From the NCBI GenBank assembly GCA_020832665.1, contig JAFIEG010000043.1, forward strand, positions 1 through 34,116: DNA of 34,116 nt. The letters are read 5' to 3'. Numbering within the stretch: position 1 is the first letter of the stretch; each line of letters begins with the position of its first letter. Positions 7,759 to 15,983 of this stretch are shown here, piece by piece. Under the pieces are notes generated by a model. It ran no database searches, was not told the DNA's origin, and saw only the letters and a program-made list of their open reading frames with translations. Source of the stretch: Pararhodobacter sp. (GTDB lineage: Bacteria > Pseudomonadota > Alphaproteobacteria > Rhodobacterales > Rhodobacteraceae). Position numbers and translations under genes: made by a program.

Positions 7759-9866
7759 GCGGCTTCTCCATCAAACAGGGATTGCAGGCCCTCGGCACGC
7801 TCCAACAGCAGGTGGTGCGGCTCCCAGAAGGCCGGATCGCCATGGGGGTTGAGCGCGAAGCGGCGCATCTTGCGCACCGCACTGACAAGGCCCAGTGTCT
7901 CGGCCCAGAGCATCGGACCGCCGCGATGGCGCGGAAAGCCGTAGCCGTTCAGATACACCACATCGATATCCGAAGGCCGCTGCGCCACGCCCTCGGCCAG
8001 GATGGCCGCGCCCTCGTTTACCAGCGCCAGAAGGCAACGCTCGATTATCTCTTCAGCCCCGATCTTGCGCCGCTCCACACCCAGCGAGGCGGAATGTGCC
8101 TCGATCAGGGGCAACAGGTCGCGGTTCTCGACGGGCTTGCGCGAGCCTGGCGGGTAATCATACCAGCCCTTCGCGGTCTTCTGCCCCAGCCATCCGCGCG
8201 ACAGGATGAGGTCAGGCAAGGTGGGGTAGATCATCTGCGGCATCTCGATGGCCCGGCGCTGCCTGACCAGGGCGGTCACGTCGTTGCCCGCCAGATCCAG
8301 CATTCGGAAAGGCCCCATGGCCATGCCCCAGCCTTCGAGCGCGCGGTCAACCTGGGCCGGTGTCGCGCCCTCTTCGACCAGGAACTGTGCCTGCCGGATG
8401 TATTGCTCGACCATCCGATTGCCGATGAACCCGTCGCAGACACGCGCCACCACGGCCACCTTGCCCAACCGGCGGGCCAGCACCATCGACGTTGCCAGCG
8501 CCTCGTCCGAAGTGGCGTCGGCGCGCACGATTTCCAGCAGTTTCATTACATTGGCCGGGTTGAAGAAATGCAGCCCCACCACATCACCGGGCCGCGATGT
8601 CACGCCGGCAATCGCGTTCACATCAAGCGCCGAGGTATTTGTGGCCAGAATGGCGCCGGGCTTGAGCACCGCATCCAGCGCGGTGAATACCTCATGCTTG
8701 ACCGCCATATCCTCGACCACCGCCTCAATGGCGATATCAGCCTCGCGCAGATAGTCATAGCTCGCGGCCACCACCAGCCGCCCGGTCAGCGCCGCACGAT
8801 CCTCGGCGCGCAGCCTTCCGCGCTGCACCGCCCGGTCCCAGCTTTGCTCGGCCGCGTCGATTGCACGCTCGACAACCTGGGTGGAGCGATCCATCAGCCG
8901 CACCTCGAATCCGGCCTCGGCCAGGGCGATGGCAATGCCTTGGCCCATCGCGCCGGCCCCGATAACCGCCGCCTGCCGTAGCGGACGGGGACGCGCATCG
9001 GGGCTCAGACCGTCAATGGTGAAGGCGCGGCGCTCGGCCAGAAAGGCATGCCGGAAGGGGCGGGTGGCCGCATCGCTGCGCAGCCGGCCAAAGGCGGCAT
9101 ATTCTGCAACCAACCCCCGATCGGCGGGTTCAAGCGCCGCGCGTTCAACCGAATCGACGATCGGACGCAGGCCGGGCAGGCGGCGGGGATCACGCGACAC
9201 GGCATTGCGCACGAATTGCATGAAGCCCTGAACATTGTCGGACGGCAGCCGGACATCGCGCAGGCGAGGCATGGGGCGCTTTCCGGCAACTTCGGCGGCA
9301 AAGGCCAGCGCCGCCTCGCGCAGATCACTCTTCACCACCCGGTCGATCAGCCCCTCGGGTGCGGTGTCGGCACGAAAGGTGCGTCCCTCGAGAATGAGGT
9401 TGAGCGCCGGCTCCATGCCGATGGCGCGGGGCAGCCGCTGGGTTCCACCCGCACCGGGCATCAGGCCCAAGGTGATTTCGGGCAGGCCAAGAAGCGAATC
9501 GGGGGTTGCGATGCGGTAATGGCAGCCCAGCGCCAGCTCCAGCCCACCACCAAGCGCCGAGCCATGGATCGCGGCGACAACCGGAACGTCCATTGCCTCG
9601 ATCGTCTCGATCAGCGTCAGATGCAGGCATGGGTCGGCCAGGCTGTCAGGCGTGTCCATCTCGACAAGATCCGCCCCTGCCGAGAACGCACGCGCCCCGC
9701 CGACAAGCACCACCGCGCGGCAATCCGGGTCAGCGGCGGCCGCATCGAGTTCACGCAGAATCGCCGCACGCAGTTGCCGTGCGAGCAGGTTGAGCGGGCC
9801 ACCATTCATGACGATGACATGCGTGCCAGCGTGACGCTCGGCGTTGGCAAGGTTGGATTCGTTCAT
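7755..9866 (-). CDS. FadB-like enoyl-CoA hydratase / 3-hydroxyacyl-CoA dehydrogenase
   Basis: A fused beta-oxidation enzyme of about 703 residues. The N-terminal crotonase domain has [13 protein letters not shown], and the two catalytic glutamates Glu110 (GGGLELAL) and Glu130 ([11 protein letters not shown]) are 20 residues apart, as in E. coli FadB. The dehydrogenase part begins near residue 300 with the NAD-binding [20 protein letters not shown] and contains the catalytic histidine in [16 protein letters not shown]. The C-terminal half-repeat ends with [14 protein letters not shown] prefer ATG 9866 (MNESNLAN), preceded by GGGGAAG; the in-frame ATG at 9881 is the alternative. It is the first gene of the seven-gene operon. 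Confidence 0.94.
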   Translation of the reverse strand: MNESNLANAERHAGTHVIVMNGGPLNLLARQLRAAILRELDAAAADPDCRAVVLVGGARAFSAGADLVEMDTPDSLADPCLHLTLIETIEAMDVPVVAAIHGSALGGGLELALGCHYRIATPDSLLGLPEITLGLMPGAGGTQRLPRAIGMEPALNLILEGRTFRADTAPEGLIDRVVKSDLREAALAFAAEVAGKRPMPRLRDVRLPSDNVQGFMQFVRNAVSRDPRRLPGLRPIVDSVERAALEPADRGLVAEYAAFGRLRSDAATRPFRHAFLAERRAFTIDGLSPDARPRPLRQAAVIGAGAMGQGIAIALAEAGFEVRLMDRSTQVVERAIDAAEQSWDRAVQRGRLRAEDRAALTGRLVVAASYDYLREADIAIEAVVEDMAVKHEVFTALDAVLKPGAILATNTSALDVNAIAGVTSRPGDVVGLHFFNPANVMKLLEIVRADATSDEALATSMVLARRLGKVAVVARVCDGFIGNRMVEQYIRQAQFLVEEGATPAQVDRALEGWGMAMGPFRMLDLAGNDVTALVRQRRAIEMPQMIYPTLPDLILSRGWLGQKTAKGWYDYPPGSRKPVENRDLLPLIEAHSASLGVERRKIGAEEIIERCLLALVNEGAAILAEGVAQRPSDIDVVYLNGYGFPRHRGGPMLWAETLGLVSAVRKMRRFALNPHGDPAFWEPHHLLLERAEGLQSLFDGEAA

Positions 9867-9895
9867 TTCTTCCCCGTCCATCTTTGCACTTATTG

Positions 9896-9913
9896 TTTAA
9901 ACGATCGTTCAAA
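9896..9913. promoter_or_regulatory. Candidate TetR-family operator
   Basis: The sequence tttaaacgatcgttcaaa is an 18-bp near-palindrome centred on cgatcg with a single mismatched base pair. It resembles the operators of TetR-family regulators of fatty-acid degradation. It lies in the 84-99 bp between the divergent FadB-like and thioesterase genes, so one site could control both. A half-site cgttcaaa recurs at 9946-9953. The regulator at 10435-11157 is the obvious candidate ligand (inference). Confidence 0.65.
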
Positions 9914-9965
9914 TTGTGCAATACTCGAACATCAATTTCACCTTTCGTTCAAACCATGGAAAGAA

Positions 9966-10427
9966 ATGAAGCAAGAACAGTTCATTAACGCTGATCGGTT
10001 CGCCATCACCCGGGCGATCGCAGAAGGACGCAGCGATGTCGCGCTGGAGACAAGCCCCTTGTTGCGCGCGCTGAAATGCCGATTCCTGACGGGCGTGCCC
10101 GGTCGGCTGACAATCGGCTTCGAGCCAGGGCCCGACCACCTTCAGGGGCACGGGGTTGTCTGCGGCGGCATCATCGCCACGATGCTGGATTTCGCCCTGG
10201 CCTTTGCCACGCTTTCCAGGCTGGGCTCCGGCGACAGTGCCGTTTCGGTGGCGCTCAACGTATCCTATCTGGGGGCGGTGCAGCCCGAACCCGTGCGCGT
10301 CACGGCCGAGGTGGTGACGATGGGCTATCGCCTGGCCCAGGCCCGTGCCGAGTTGATCGACGCCGGCGGCAAGTTGCTGGCCACGGCACAGTCGCCGCTG
10401 GCCCTGCAGCGCGGCAATCCGGGATGA
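9966..10427 (+). CDS. PaaI-type hotdog acyl-CoA thioesterase
   Basis: A 153-residue single-hotdog protein. The segment GHGVVCGGIIATMLDFA matches the PaaI/YdiI thioesterase signature (HGG then a catalytic acidic residue a few positions on), and SVALNVSYLGAVQPEPV fits the second strand group. It would hydrolyse stalled acyl-CoA intermediates and free CoA. The frame is open far upstream, but the ATG at 9966 (MKQEQFIN) lies after a GGAAAG and begins where family similarity begins; the upstream part is antisense to the FadB-like gene. It is divergent from the operon and convergent with the TetR gene 7 bp away. Confidence 0.85.
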   Translation: MKQEQFINADRFAITRAIAEGRSDVALETSPLLRALKCRFLTGVPGRLTIGFEPGPDHLQGHGVVCGGIIATMLDFALAFATLSRLGSGDSAVSVALNVSYLGAVQPEPVRVTAEVVTMGYRLAQARAELIDAGGKLLATAQSPLALQRGNPG

Positions 10428-10434
10428 GAGTGCC

Positions 10435-11157
10435 TCAGGTGCTGGAAATGTCGGTCGGCAGGGCGGGCGCGGGATTGGCGGAGATCATCCGTGACAAAAG
10501 CTGTGCCATGCCGCTCGAAACCTGATCGGCGGTCCATGGCATGGTCGGATCATACCATTTCGACACCCAGGCCATGGCCCCGACGATCGCGAAGGAAACC
10601 ATCTTCGGGTCACAGGGTGCGATCGAGCCATCGTCGATCCCGGCCCGGACGGATTCGCGCAAATCGTATTCGAGTTGCTTGCGCAACTTCATGATCTCTT
10701 CCGCCTGTTCAGGCTTCAGCGCGCCATCTTCCATCAGGATGAAGGTTTCGGTGGGCGAGGTGGTCACTGTCTTGATGTAATGCTGAACGATCAGGTGGAT
10801 GCGTTCGTAACCGTTGCGCCCTTCCGCGACGCCCCGGTCATGGGCCAGCCGCGTGGCGCGCGCCGAGCGGATGTGGAGTTGATACAAAAGGTCGCTCTTG
10901 TCCTTGACGTAGTAGTAAAGCGCGCCTTTGGTCAGCCCCAACTCTTCGGTCAACTGGGCCATGCTGGTGCCGTGAAACCCGTAGCGATTGAACAGCCGCG
11001 CCGCGGTCTCGAACAGGATGGTTTCGCGCAATTCGCGTTGTTCTTCGGTGCTCTGGACATTGGCACCCCAAGCGCGCTTGCGACGACGCAGGGAAGGCTT
11101 GACAGCGCTCTTTTCATCAACAGCAAGCACGTTCTTTTCCGGTGCGGCGTTGTTCAC
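10435..11157 (-). CDS. TetR/AcrR-family transcriptional regulator
   Basis: A DNA-binding regulator of about 240 residues. The helix-turn-helix is clear: ETAARLFNRYGFHGTSM, then LTEELGLTKGALYYYVKDK, the typical TetR N-terminal pattern. The C-terminal ligand domain is of the type seen near acyl-CoA genes and probably senses an acyl-CoA (inference). A basic segment (LRRRKRAWG) precedes the HTH. I chose GTG 11157 because AGGGAG lies 9 bases upstream; ATG 11166 sits directly against that sequence, and the frame opens further upstream at a TTG (11232) with no binding site. It likely represses the operon at 9866 and the thioesterase through the 9896-9913 site. Confidence 0.88.
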   Translation of the reverse strand: MNNAAPEKNVLAVDEKSAVKPSLRRRKRAWGANVQSTEEQRELRETILFETAARLFNRYGFHGTSMAQLTEELGLTKGALYYYVKDKSDLLYQLHIRSARATRLAHDRGVAEGRNGYERIHLIVQHYIKTVTTSPTETFILMEDGALKPEQAEEIMKLRKQLEYDLRESVRAGIDDGSIAPCDPKMVSFAIVGAMAWVSKWYDPTMPWTADQVSSGMAQLLSRMISANPAPALPTDISST

Positions 11158-11350
11158 CCGACGCATCTCCCTGTTGCTTGCTGGGCCGGCACGATATTGC
11201 CCGGCAGCGTCGTTATCTCGTGAAAACGACAAAATATCAAGTGTATGAGGATGCCCGGCTCCCTCCCTGTCCTGTCATGCGCCTGCAAGCACGCGCACAG
11301 GAAGAAAACGGCCGGAAAGGGTTGAGAGGGGTCGCCAAGCCTGCAAGGCC

Positions 11351-11395
11351 GTGTGAGTTCATAATCTTGCTGGACGCACTACTTGTGTGAGTTCA
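11351..11395. repeat. 11-bp direct repeat GTGTGAGTTCA
   Basis: gtgtgagttca occurs at 11351-11361 and again at 11385-11395, 34 bp start to start, in gene-free DNA. It could be a pair of protein-binding sites or the scar of a small insertion. Confidence 0.5.
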
Positions 11396-11664
11396 ACCCC
11401 GGCGCAGCCGCCCACTGGCCTGCAGGCCGCGATCCGGGGCCCTCGCCTGCGCGCCCCAGCGGAACGAACACTGGCCGCTCGCGCGCCGGCAGCCCTGCCA
11501 GCATCGGGCCCCGTACAAAGCAGTCGTGCCGGGCCCTTCACCATCGGCTGATCCGGGTTGCCATATACTTCGCCCATGCGACGCTGTGCAGTGGTGGGGC
11601 ATTGTTGCGGAGGAAGGAACGATCATCTGCTTCAGACGGCCATGTGCTGGTTCGATATCCGCTG

Positions 11665-11686
11665 AGCGCGCATTTTCAAACGCGCT
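11665..11686 (-). terminator. Weak hairpin after the HEPN/TPR cassette
   Basis: Arms agcgcg (11665-11670) and cgcgct (11681-11686) with a 10-nt loop lie directly after the stop of the last cassette gene. There is no T-run on the transcript side, so termination by this hairpin alone is doubtful. Confidence 0.3.
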
Positions 11687-11687
11687 A

Positions 11688-12041
11688 TCAATAGCCGAGG
11701 AAATCCTGCGAGATCACCGCCGCGCATTCTGACTCCCACGCCGCTCGATGCGCGTCGAGGTCGTCGGGAAACCGGCCCAGCGCCACGGCTAGATCGAAGA
11801 ACCCTCGCCGCGGCATGTCGCCCGCACGGCTGATCACCAGCGCCGCGATCATCGGGCGGCCGGCGGCCACATCCTCGCGCATGGTCTGCTCGAGCGCCGC
11901 GGCGACGCGCTGGATCGTCCCGGGTGGTTGCAGGCCGAGTTCGCTGGCCAGTGCCTGATAAGTGATGAACGGATCATCCGGGTCGCGCCGGGTGAGGATT
12001 TCGCGGACGCGCGCCGCAAGCGCGATGTCGGTATCGCTCAT
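11688..12041 (-). CDS. Small protein of unknown function (117 aa)
   Basis: I do not recognise this protein. It is soluble and mostly helical by eye. Residues 27-52 (FITYQALASELGLQPPGTIQ and following) look like a small helix-turn-helix or winged-helix segment, and a second block reads GRPMIAALVISR then RRGFFDLAVALGR. Its start overlaps the stop of the DUF4236-TPR gene in an ATGA, so the two are translationally coupled and probably act together. It may be an adaptor or regulator within the cassette; this is inference from position only. Confidence 0.75.
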   Translation of the reverse strand: MSDTDIALAARVREILTRRDPDDPFITYQALASELGLQPPGTIQRVAAALEQTMREDVAAGRPMIAALVISRAGDMPRRGFFDLAVALGRFPDDLDAHRAAWESECAAVISQDFLGY

Positions 12042-13063
12042 CCGCCCACCCCGAGTCTTTCGACGACATCTTCGAACTCGGGGTCGGCGGCATAGAGGCG
12101 CTCAAGCTCGCGCCGGGCGCGGGCGCGCTGGCCTGTGTCATGATAGAGTACCGCGCGATCATAGCGGATCTGGTGCAGCAGCGCCTCGGGCCGGTCCTTG
12201 CGGCGGCGGTTGGCCAGTGTGAAGACATCGATCGCGGCGTCCGGCAGGTCCAGCGCGGCCAGCGCCTTGCCGCGATAGAGCAGGATCGCGGTGTCGACCG
12301 GGGTTTCGTTCTCCACGTGCACCGTGGCGCGCACCACCCGGTCCATCAGCGCCCGGTCCTCGGGCGTATCGAGCGCCAGTTCGGCGAAGGACAGCAGCAC
12401 CACCGGGTCACTCGGGTCGATCTCCAGCAATCGCTCGACATGCGCCATGGCGTCGCCGTGGTGGCCCTGAAGCTGCGCGATCTCCACCAGCGCCAGAAGC
12501 GTGCCGCGCTCACGCGGAAAGACATGGGCGAAGATGTCGCTGGTTACGGGAAGGCTGGCCTGCGCGGCGATCTCGTATTTCTCGAACAGCGTGCCCAGAT
12601 CACCGATCCGATCCAGCGCGTGTTGGAAATGCGCCGTGGCGCGATCAAGCTCTTCCCGGCGCAGGCGGATCATTCCGGCCATCCAGGCGGCATCGGGCAG
12701 ATCACCGGCATCTTCGAGTGCCGCCACGGCTGCATCCTGATCGCCATCATTGAGCGCACGGATGCCGTCGATGAAGCGCTTCTCCTGCGCCGGGGTCATC
12801 AGCCGCTGGAAGAACCCCAGTTTCAGCCGGTCACGCTGCGGCACCTTGGGCGCCGGCGCTGCGTCACCCCGCCCGGCGCGCTGGCGGTCGTGGACGGTGT
12901 AGAACAGCCCCGTGCCCGGCAAGCCCGCCGTCGCCCGGTTGCCACGCGGGCTGATCGTGTATTTTGCACCGCGCGGGCCCAGCGACAGCGAAGCCGTCGA
13001 TTTCGACAGGTTCAGCGTGACCCCGGGGGCCAGACGGATGCGGCGCCAGAAGCGGAAGGGCAT
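12038..13063 (-). CDS. DUF4236 and TPR-repeat protein
   Basis: A 341-residue protein in two parts. Residues 1-55 are a DUF4236 domain: MPFRFWRRIRLAPGVTLNLS, then LSLGPRGAKYTISPRG and GLPGTGLFYT, a small beta-rich module often found at the N-terminus of phage or toxin-linked proteins. Residues about 95-335 are helical repeats of the TPR kind, for example AHVERLLEIDPSDPVVLLSF and ARRELERLYAADPEFEDV. It has no signal peptide or membrane helix. The ATG at 13063 has GAGG about 9 bases upstream and follows the HEPN gene by 19 bp. A scaffolding or sensing role beside the HEPN protein is plausible but not shown. Confidence 0.82.
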   Translation of the reverse strand: MPFRFWRRIRLAPGVTLNLSKSTASLSLGPRGAKYTISPRGNRATAGLPGTGLFYTVHDRQRAGRGDAAPAPKVPQRDRLKLGFFQRLMTPAQEKRFIDGIRALNDGDQDAAVAALEDAGDLPDAAWMAGMIRLRREELDRATAHFQHALDRIGDLGTLFEKYEIAAQASLPVTSDIFAHVFPRERGTLLALVEIAQLQGHHGDAMAHVERLLEIDPSDPVVLLSFAELALDTPEDRALMDRVVRATVHVENETPVDTAILLYRGKALAALDLPDAAIDVFTLANRRRKDRPEALLHQIRYDRAVLYHDTGQRARARRELERLYAADPEFEDVVERLGVGG

Positions 13064-13082
13064 GGCAGATCGCCTCGCAAAT

Positions 13083-13745
13083 TCACTCGATGACCGGGTA
13101 GAAGGGCCGCCCCCAGTCTTCCTGCGGATGGTCCATCATCAGGTCCACGAATACCGGCATCAGGAAGGCCAGGATCGCCGCCCCGTCGCCGACCTGGGCA
13201 CGGTTCACGCCGCTGTTCCAGGTTGCGCCGCCATGCACCAGCTGGTTGCGCAGCACGTAGAGCCGGTCGAAGACGAAGCTGAGCACCCGCGCCGTGTCGC
13301 CCGCCTGAAAGGCATTGGCGAAGGCGCGGGCCGAGGTTGCAAACCTCTCCTGCCAGTTCTCGAAGCCATCGATTCCGTTATGGTGCTGCCAGAACGGGTT
13401 GAAGACGAAGCGGTTCTCCATCAGCAACCGCACCGGGCCGGAAAAGCGCTGCCACAACGCCTTGTAGATGCGCCGCTCGGCGTCCAGCGCATCCAGCCGT
13501 TCGAAGTAGCCGCGAAAGGCGTCGCGCTCGCTGGGGGCGACGGCCTGGACCTCGCGCTCATCGGCATAGGCAGCGTTGAAGGCGATCCAGAGAAAGATGA
13601 ACCGCGCGTCATGATCCTCGCCGCAGGCTTCGGCCCGGCCGATCCAGCTAATGGCGCGGTGCACCCGCAGGCCCATGGTTTCGGGAAACCCCGCACGAAT
13701 GGCGCGCTGCTTGGTCTTCAGGGCCTGGAATTGGGGCTCAAGCAT
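13083..13745 (-). CDS. HEPN-domain protein (ApeA/RNase-like)
   Basis: A 220-residue all-helical protein. ARFIFLWIAFNAAYA (residues 47-61) and VLRNQLVHGGATWNSG (164-179) are the two hallmark segments of Apea-like HEPN domains. Arg166 and His171 form an intact R-x4-H motif, the active site of HEPN ribonucleases used in toxins and anti-phage systems. The start at 13745 (MLEPQFQ) has AAGGA upstream; the frame is open a further 636 bp, but that part is antisense to an ftrA remnant. It is the first gene of a three-gene cassette. Function as an RNase is inferred from the motif; non-catalytic HEPN proteins also exist. Confidence 0.8.
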   Translation of the reverse strand: MLEPQFQALKTKQRAIRAGFPETMGLRVHRAISWIGRAEACGEDHDARFIFLWIAFNAAYADEREVQAVAPSERDAFRGYFERLDALDAERRIYKALWQRFSGPVRLLMENRFVFNPFWQHHNGIDGFENWQERFATSARAFANAFQAGDTARVLSFVFDRLYVLRNQLVHGGATWNSGVNRAQVGDGAAILAFLMPVFVDLMMDHPQEDWGRPFYPVIE

Positions 13746-13880
13746 CAAGACGCATCCTTCGCAAAATGGCTGACAGTTGAATGTCGGGTCGCTGTTCAAT
13801 CCATGTGCTGACCACGGAACCTTGCAGGTTCTTCCGCACAAGGCAAACCCCGCACGACCGATCCGTGAGGCGGCGGATGT

Positions 13881-13938
13881 CACTGGCTCTGTGTCACAGG
13901 CAAGGGCTACGTCCAAATCTGACGTAGCCACTGGCTCT
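13881..13938. repeat. Direct repeats bracketing a 9-bp hairpin
   Basis: cactggctct is present at 13881-13890 and 13929-13938. Between the copies lies a perfect 9-bp stem, ggctacgtc (13905-13913) and gacgtagcc (13921-13929), with a 7-nt loop. This is where the ftrA-type coding similarity begins, so it looks like a rearrangement or small insertion junction. Confidence 0.6.
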
Positions 13939-14369
13939 ACGCCGACTCGCTGTCGCGCCAGTTCCCGGACATCCATGTGGATCCGGACGTTCTTTATGTG
14001 GACGAGGGTTCGGTGCTCGCCGCTGCCGGCAGTGCGGCGGGTGTCGATCTGTGTCTGCATGTTGTGCGGCTGGACTACGGGCCCAGGGCGGCGAACGCCG
14101 TCGCGCGACGCCTGGTCACTCCGCCGCACTGGGCGGGCGGGCAGGCTCAATTCGTCGAACGCGCCGTTGCTCCGGCGCATGAAGGAGCGTGTCTTGGTCC
14201 GCTGTTCGATCGCATGCGAAGCCGGCTGGGCGAACCCCAGCCGCTGTCGCGCCTGGCACGCGGCGCGGGCATGAGCACACGGACTTTGCTGCGCCGCTTC
14301 AAGGCTGTGACCGGGAAATCGCCGGGCGAGTGGCTTTCGGAGGAAAGGCTGGAGCAGGCACCCGAGTGA
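13923..14369 (+). pseudogene. ftrA-type AraC regulator remnant (GlxA/DJ-1 family)
   Basis: The frame reads HWLYADSLSRQFPDIHVDPD, then GSAAGVDLCLHVVRLDYG and the helix-turn-helix segment LSRLARGAGMSTRTLLRRF. This is the second half of a DJ-1/PfpI domain followed by the first half of an AraC DNA-binding domain, as in FtrA/GlxA-type activators of about 320 residues. Roughly 130 N-terminal residues are missing at the hairpin/repeat junction (an in-frame stop lies at 13920-13922), and the AraC domain ends early after SPGEWLSEERLEQAPE, losing the second HTH motif. An ATG at 13977 exists but would give a protein with neither domain complete. It is almost surely non-functional. Confidence 0.8.
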
Positions 14370-14411
14370 CGGTCTTGGCAAGAGAGGCCAGGGCGCGAAG
14401 GGATAAGAATT

Positions 14412-14426
14412 TCATCACAAGGATGA
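14412..14426. promoter_or_regulatory. Inverted repeat upstream of the MmgE operon
   Basis: tcatc (14412-14416) and gatga (14422-14426) form a short inverted repeat in the 200 bp ahead of the MmgE/PrpD gene, the only space for that operon's promoter. The same half-sequence forms the palindrome at 22194-22208 beside the iclR gene. A shared regulator site is possible but the repeat is short. Confidence 0.3.
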
Positions 14427-14566
14427 TATTTCAGATCACCTATTTGGTTTTCGTTGATGTTTGGCGTGGAGGGTTCTAGCCTTTACCCAGGCACGGCATC
14501 GGACACGCACCGGGGCCGGTCGCCATGATCAGGCATGAAGTTCTCGTGCCGCATGAGGGCTGGGAA

Positions 14567-15958
14567 ATGAGGCAGGATGTACAGTTTGATGACCCGACCG
14601 AGGCGTTATCGGCGAAGGGGTTGACCGCTCATCTGGCAGATACGTGCCTGGCGCTGCACCAATCTGCCCTGCCCGGCCATGTCCTGCGGTTGGCCCGACA
14701 TTGCCTGCTTGACTGGGCCGCCGTGACCATCGCCGGCACTAAGGAGCCGCTTGCGGGCATAATGGCACGCACGCTCGCCAGTGGCGAGGCGGCGGCCGGA
14801 GCGTGTTCCCTGGCCGGTTCGGCCGGGCGCGCGAGCGAGTTTCAGGCGGCGCTTTTGAACGGAACGGTGAGCCATGCCCTAGACTTTGACGACGTCAATG
14901 AGCGTATGTTGGGGCACCCTACAGTTGCCATTGCCCCCGCCGTTCTGGCGGTGGCAGAGCGCGAAGGGTTGTCCGGCGACGCGCTTTTGCGTGCCTTCGT
15001 CGGAGGCTATCAGGTGGCGGCGCGGCTTGGGGCAGCGATGGGTGAGAGCCATTATGCGCGCGGGTTTCATGCCACCGCCACAGTGGGGGCCGTTGGTGCG
15101 GCTGCCGGCTGCTCCATCCTGCTTAGGCTGGACGAGCGACAAACCCGTATCGCTCTTTCCCTTGCGGCAACGCAAGCCGGGGGGCTGAAGGCCAATTTCG
15201 GAACGATGGCAAAGCCGTTGCACGCTGGAAAGGCGGCGGCAAACGGGGTTCTTGCGGCCCGGCTTGCCCAGCAGGGTTTCACCGCACGAGAGGATGCGCT
15301 GGAACATGATCAGGGTTTCGGCTCTGCCATGTCGGACGATTTCCAGCCCGGGCGCGCGTTCGCAGCCGATGCACCCGAATGGGAGATCGAAGACAATCTC
15401 TTCAAGTTTCATGCGGCTTGCTACCTGACCCACAGCAGCATCGAGGCGCTGCGTCAGCTCAGGTCCCGCGAGCGGATCGAACCGGACGAGGTGGCGGCGG
15501 TAAGGCTGGATGTGCCCGCAGGGCATCGCAAGGTGTGCGACATTGTCACGCCGCGTAGCGGGCTGGATGTCAAGTTCTCGATCCGCCACCTCGCGGCTTT
15601 GGCGCTGTATGGCGAAAACACCTCGGCGCTTTCGCTGTATTCGGCGCAAACGGCGCATGACGAGCGCTATGTTGCGCTTCGCGAAAAGGTAACCCTGGTC
15701 CACGAAGTGGCTTCAAGCGGGTTTGGGGCAACGGTAGCTGTCGATCTTGCAGACGGGCGCACGGTAGTTGCCCACCACGACGTGGGGCAGCCCCTTCGTG
15801 ATCTCGATGCCCAGGAGCGCGCGCTCCTCGAAAAGGCCCATTCGCTGGTTGTCCCGGTCTTGGGGCCAGACGCCGCGAAACGCCTGTTCGCTGCCATTGA
15901 TGCGCTGGAGACCTCGGGTTCCGTTACGGACGTCATGTCCCTGATCGCCACCGCCTGA
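14567..15958 (+). CDS. MmgE/PrpD family protein
   Basis: A protein of about 463 residues of the MmgE/PrpD family, which includes 2-methylcitrate dehydratase and cis-aconitate decarboxylase. The hallmark SHALDFDDVNERMLGHPTV and the following conserved YQVAARLG and GFHATATVGAVGAAA segments are present, as is KFHAACYLTHSSIEAL. The ATG at 14567 (MRQDVQF) is chosen for GAGGG upstream; the in-frame ATG at 14525 has only a poor site. It opens the seven-gene operon. P. aeruginosa's itaconate locus (as I remember it) also has an MmgE/PrpD gene. Here it may isomerise, dehydrate or decarboxylate a branched di- or tricarboxylate before CoA transfer; the exact reaction is unknown. Confidence 0.9.
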   Translation: MRQDVQFDDPTEALSAKGLTAHLADTCLALHQSALPGHVLRLARHCLLDWAAVTIAGTKEPLAGIMARTLASGEAAAGACSLAGSAGRASEFQAALLNGTVSHALDFDDVNERMLGHPTVAIAPAVLAVAEREGLSGDALLRAFVGGYQVAARLGAAMGESHYARGFHATATVGAVGAAAGCSILLRLDERQTRIALSLAATQAGGLKANFGTMAKPLHAGKAAANGVLAARLAQQGFTAREDALEHDQGFGSAMSDDFQPGRAFAADAPEWEIEDNLFKFHAACYLTHSSIEALRQLRSRERIEPDEVAAVRLDVPAGHRKVCDIVTPRSGLDVKFSIRHLAALALYGENTSALSLYSAQTAHDERYVALREKVTLVHEVASSGFGATVAVDLADGRTVVAHHDVGQPLRDLDAQERALLEKAHSLVVPVLGPDAAKRLFAAIDALETSGSVTDVMSLIATA

Positions 15959-15983
15959 AAAGCCAAGGAACGAAAGAATTCGC

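Larger units (their letters stand above)
11158..11687. other. Gene-free stretch upstream of tetR
   Basis: About 530 bp without a gene I can support. Open frames on both strands are short, lack ribosome binding sites and resemble nothing I know. It should hold the tetR promoter at its left end, and it carries a direct repeat at 11351-11395 and a hairpin at 11665-11686. It forms the left edge of the accessory patch. Confidence 0.55.

Noticed and set aside
11251-11687. Small open frames between tetR and the cassette
   Set aside because: They overlap one another on both strands, lack ribosome binding sites and resemble no protein I know.
13746-14381. Upstream extension of the HEPN frame to 432 codons
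   Set aside because: The extra part is antisense to the ftrA-type remnant and lacks a binding site, while the internal ATG at 13745 has AAGGA and starts where the domain begins.
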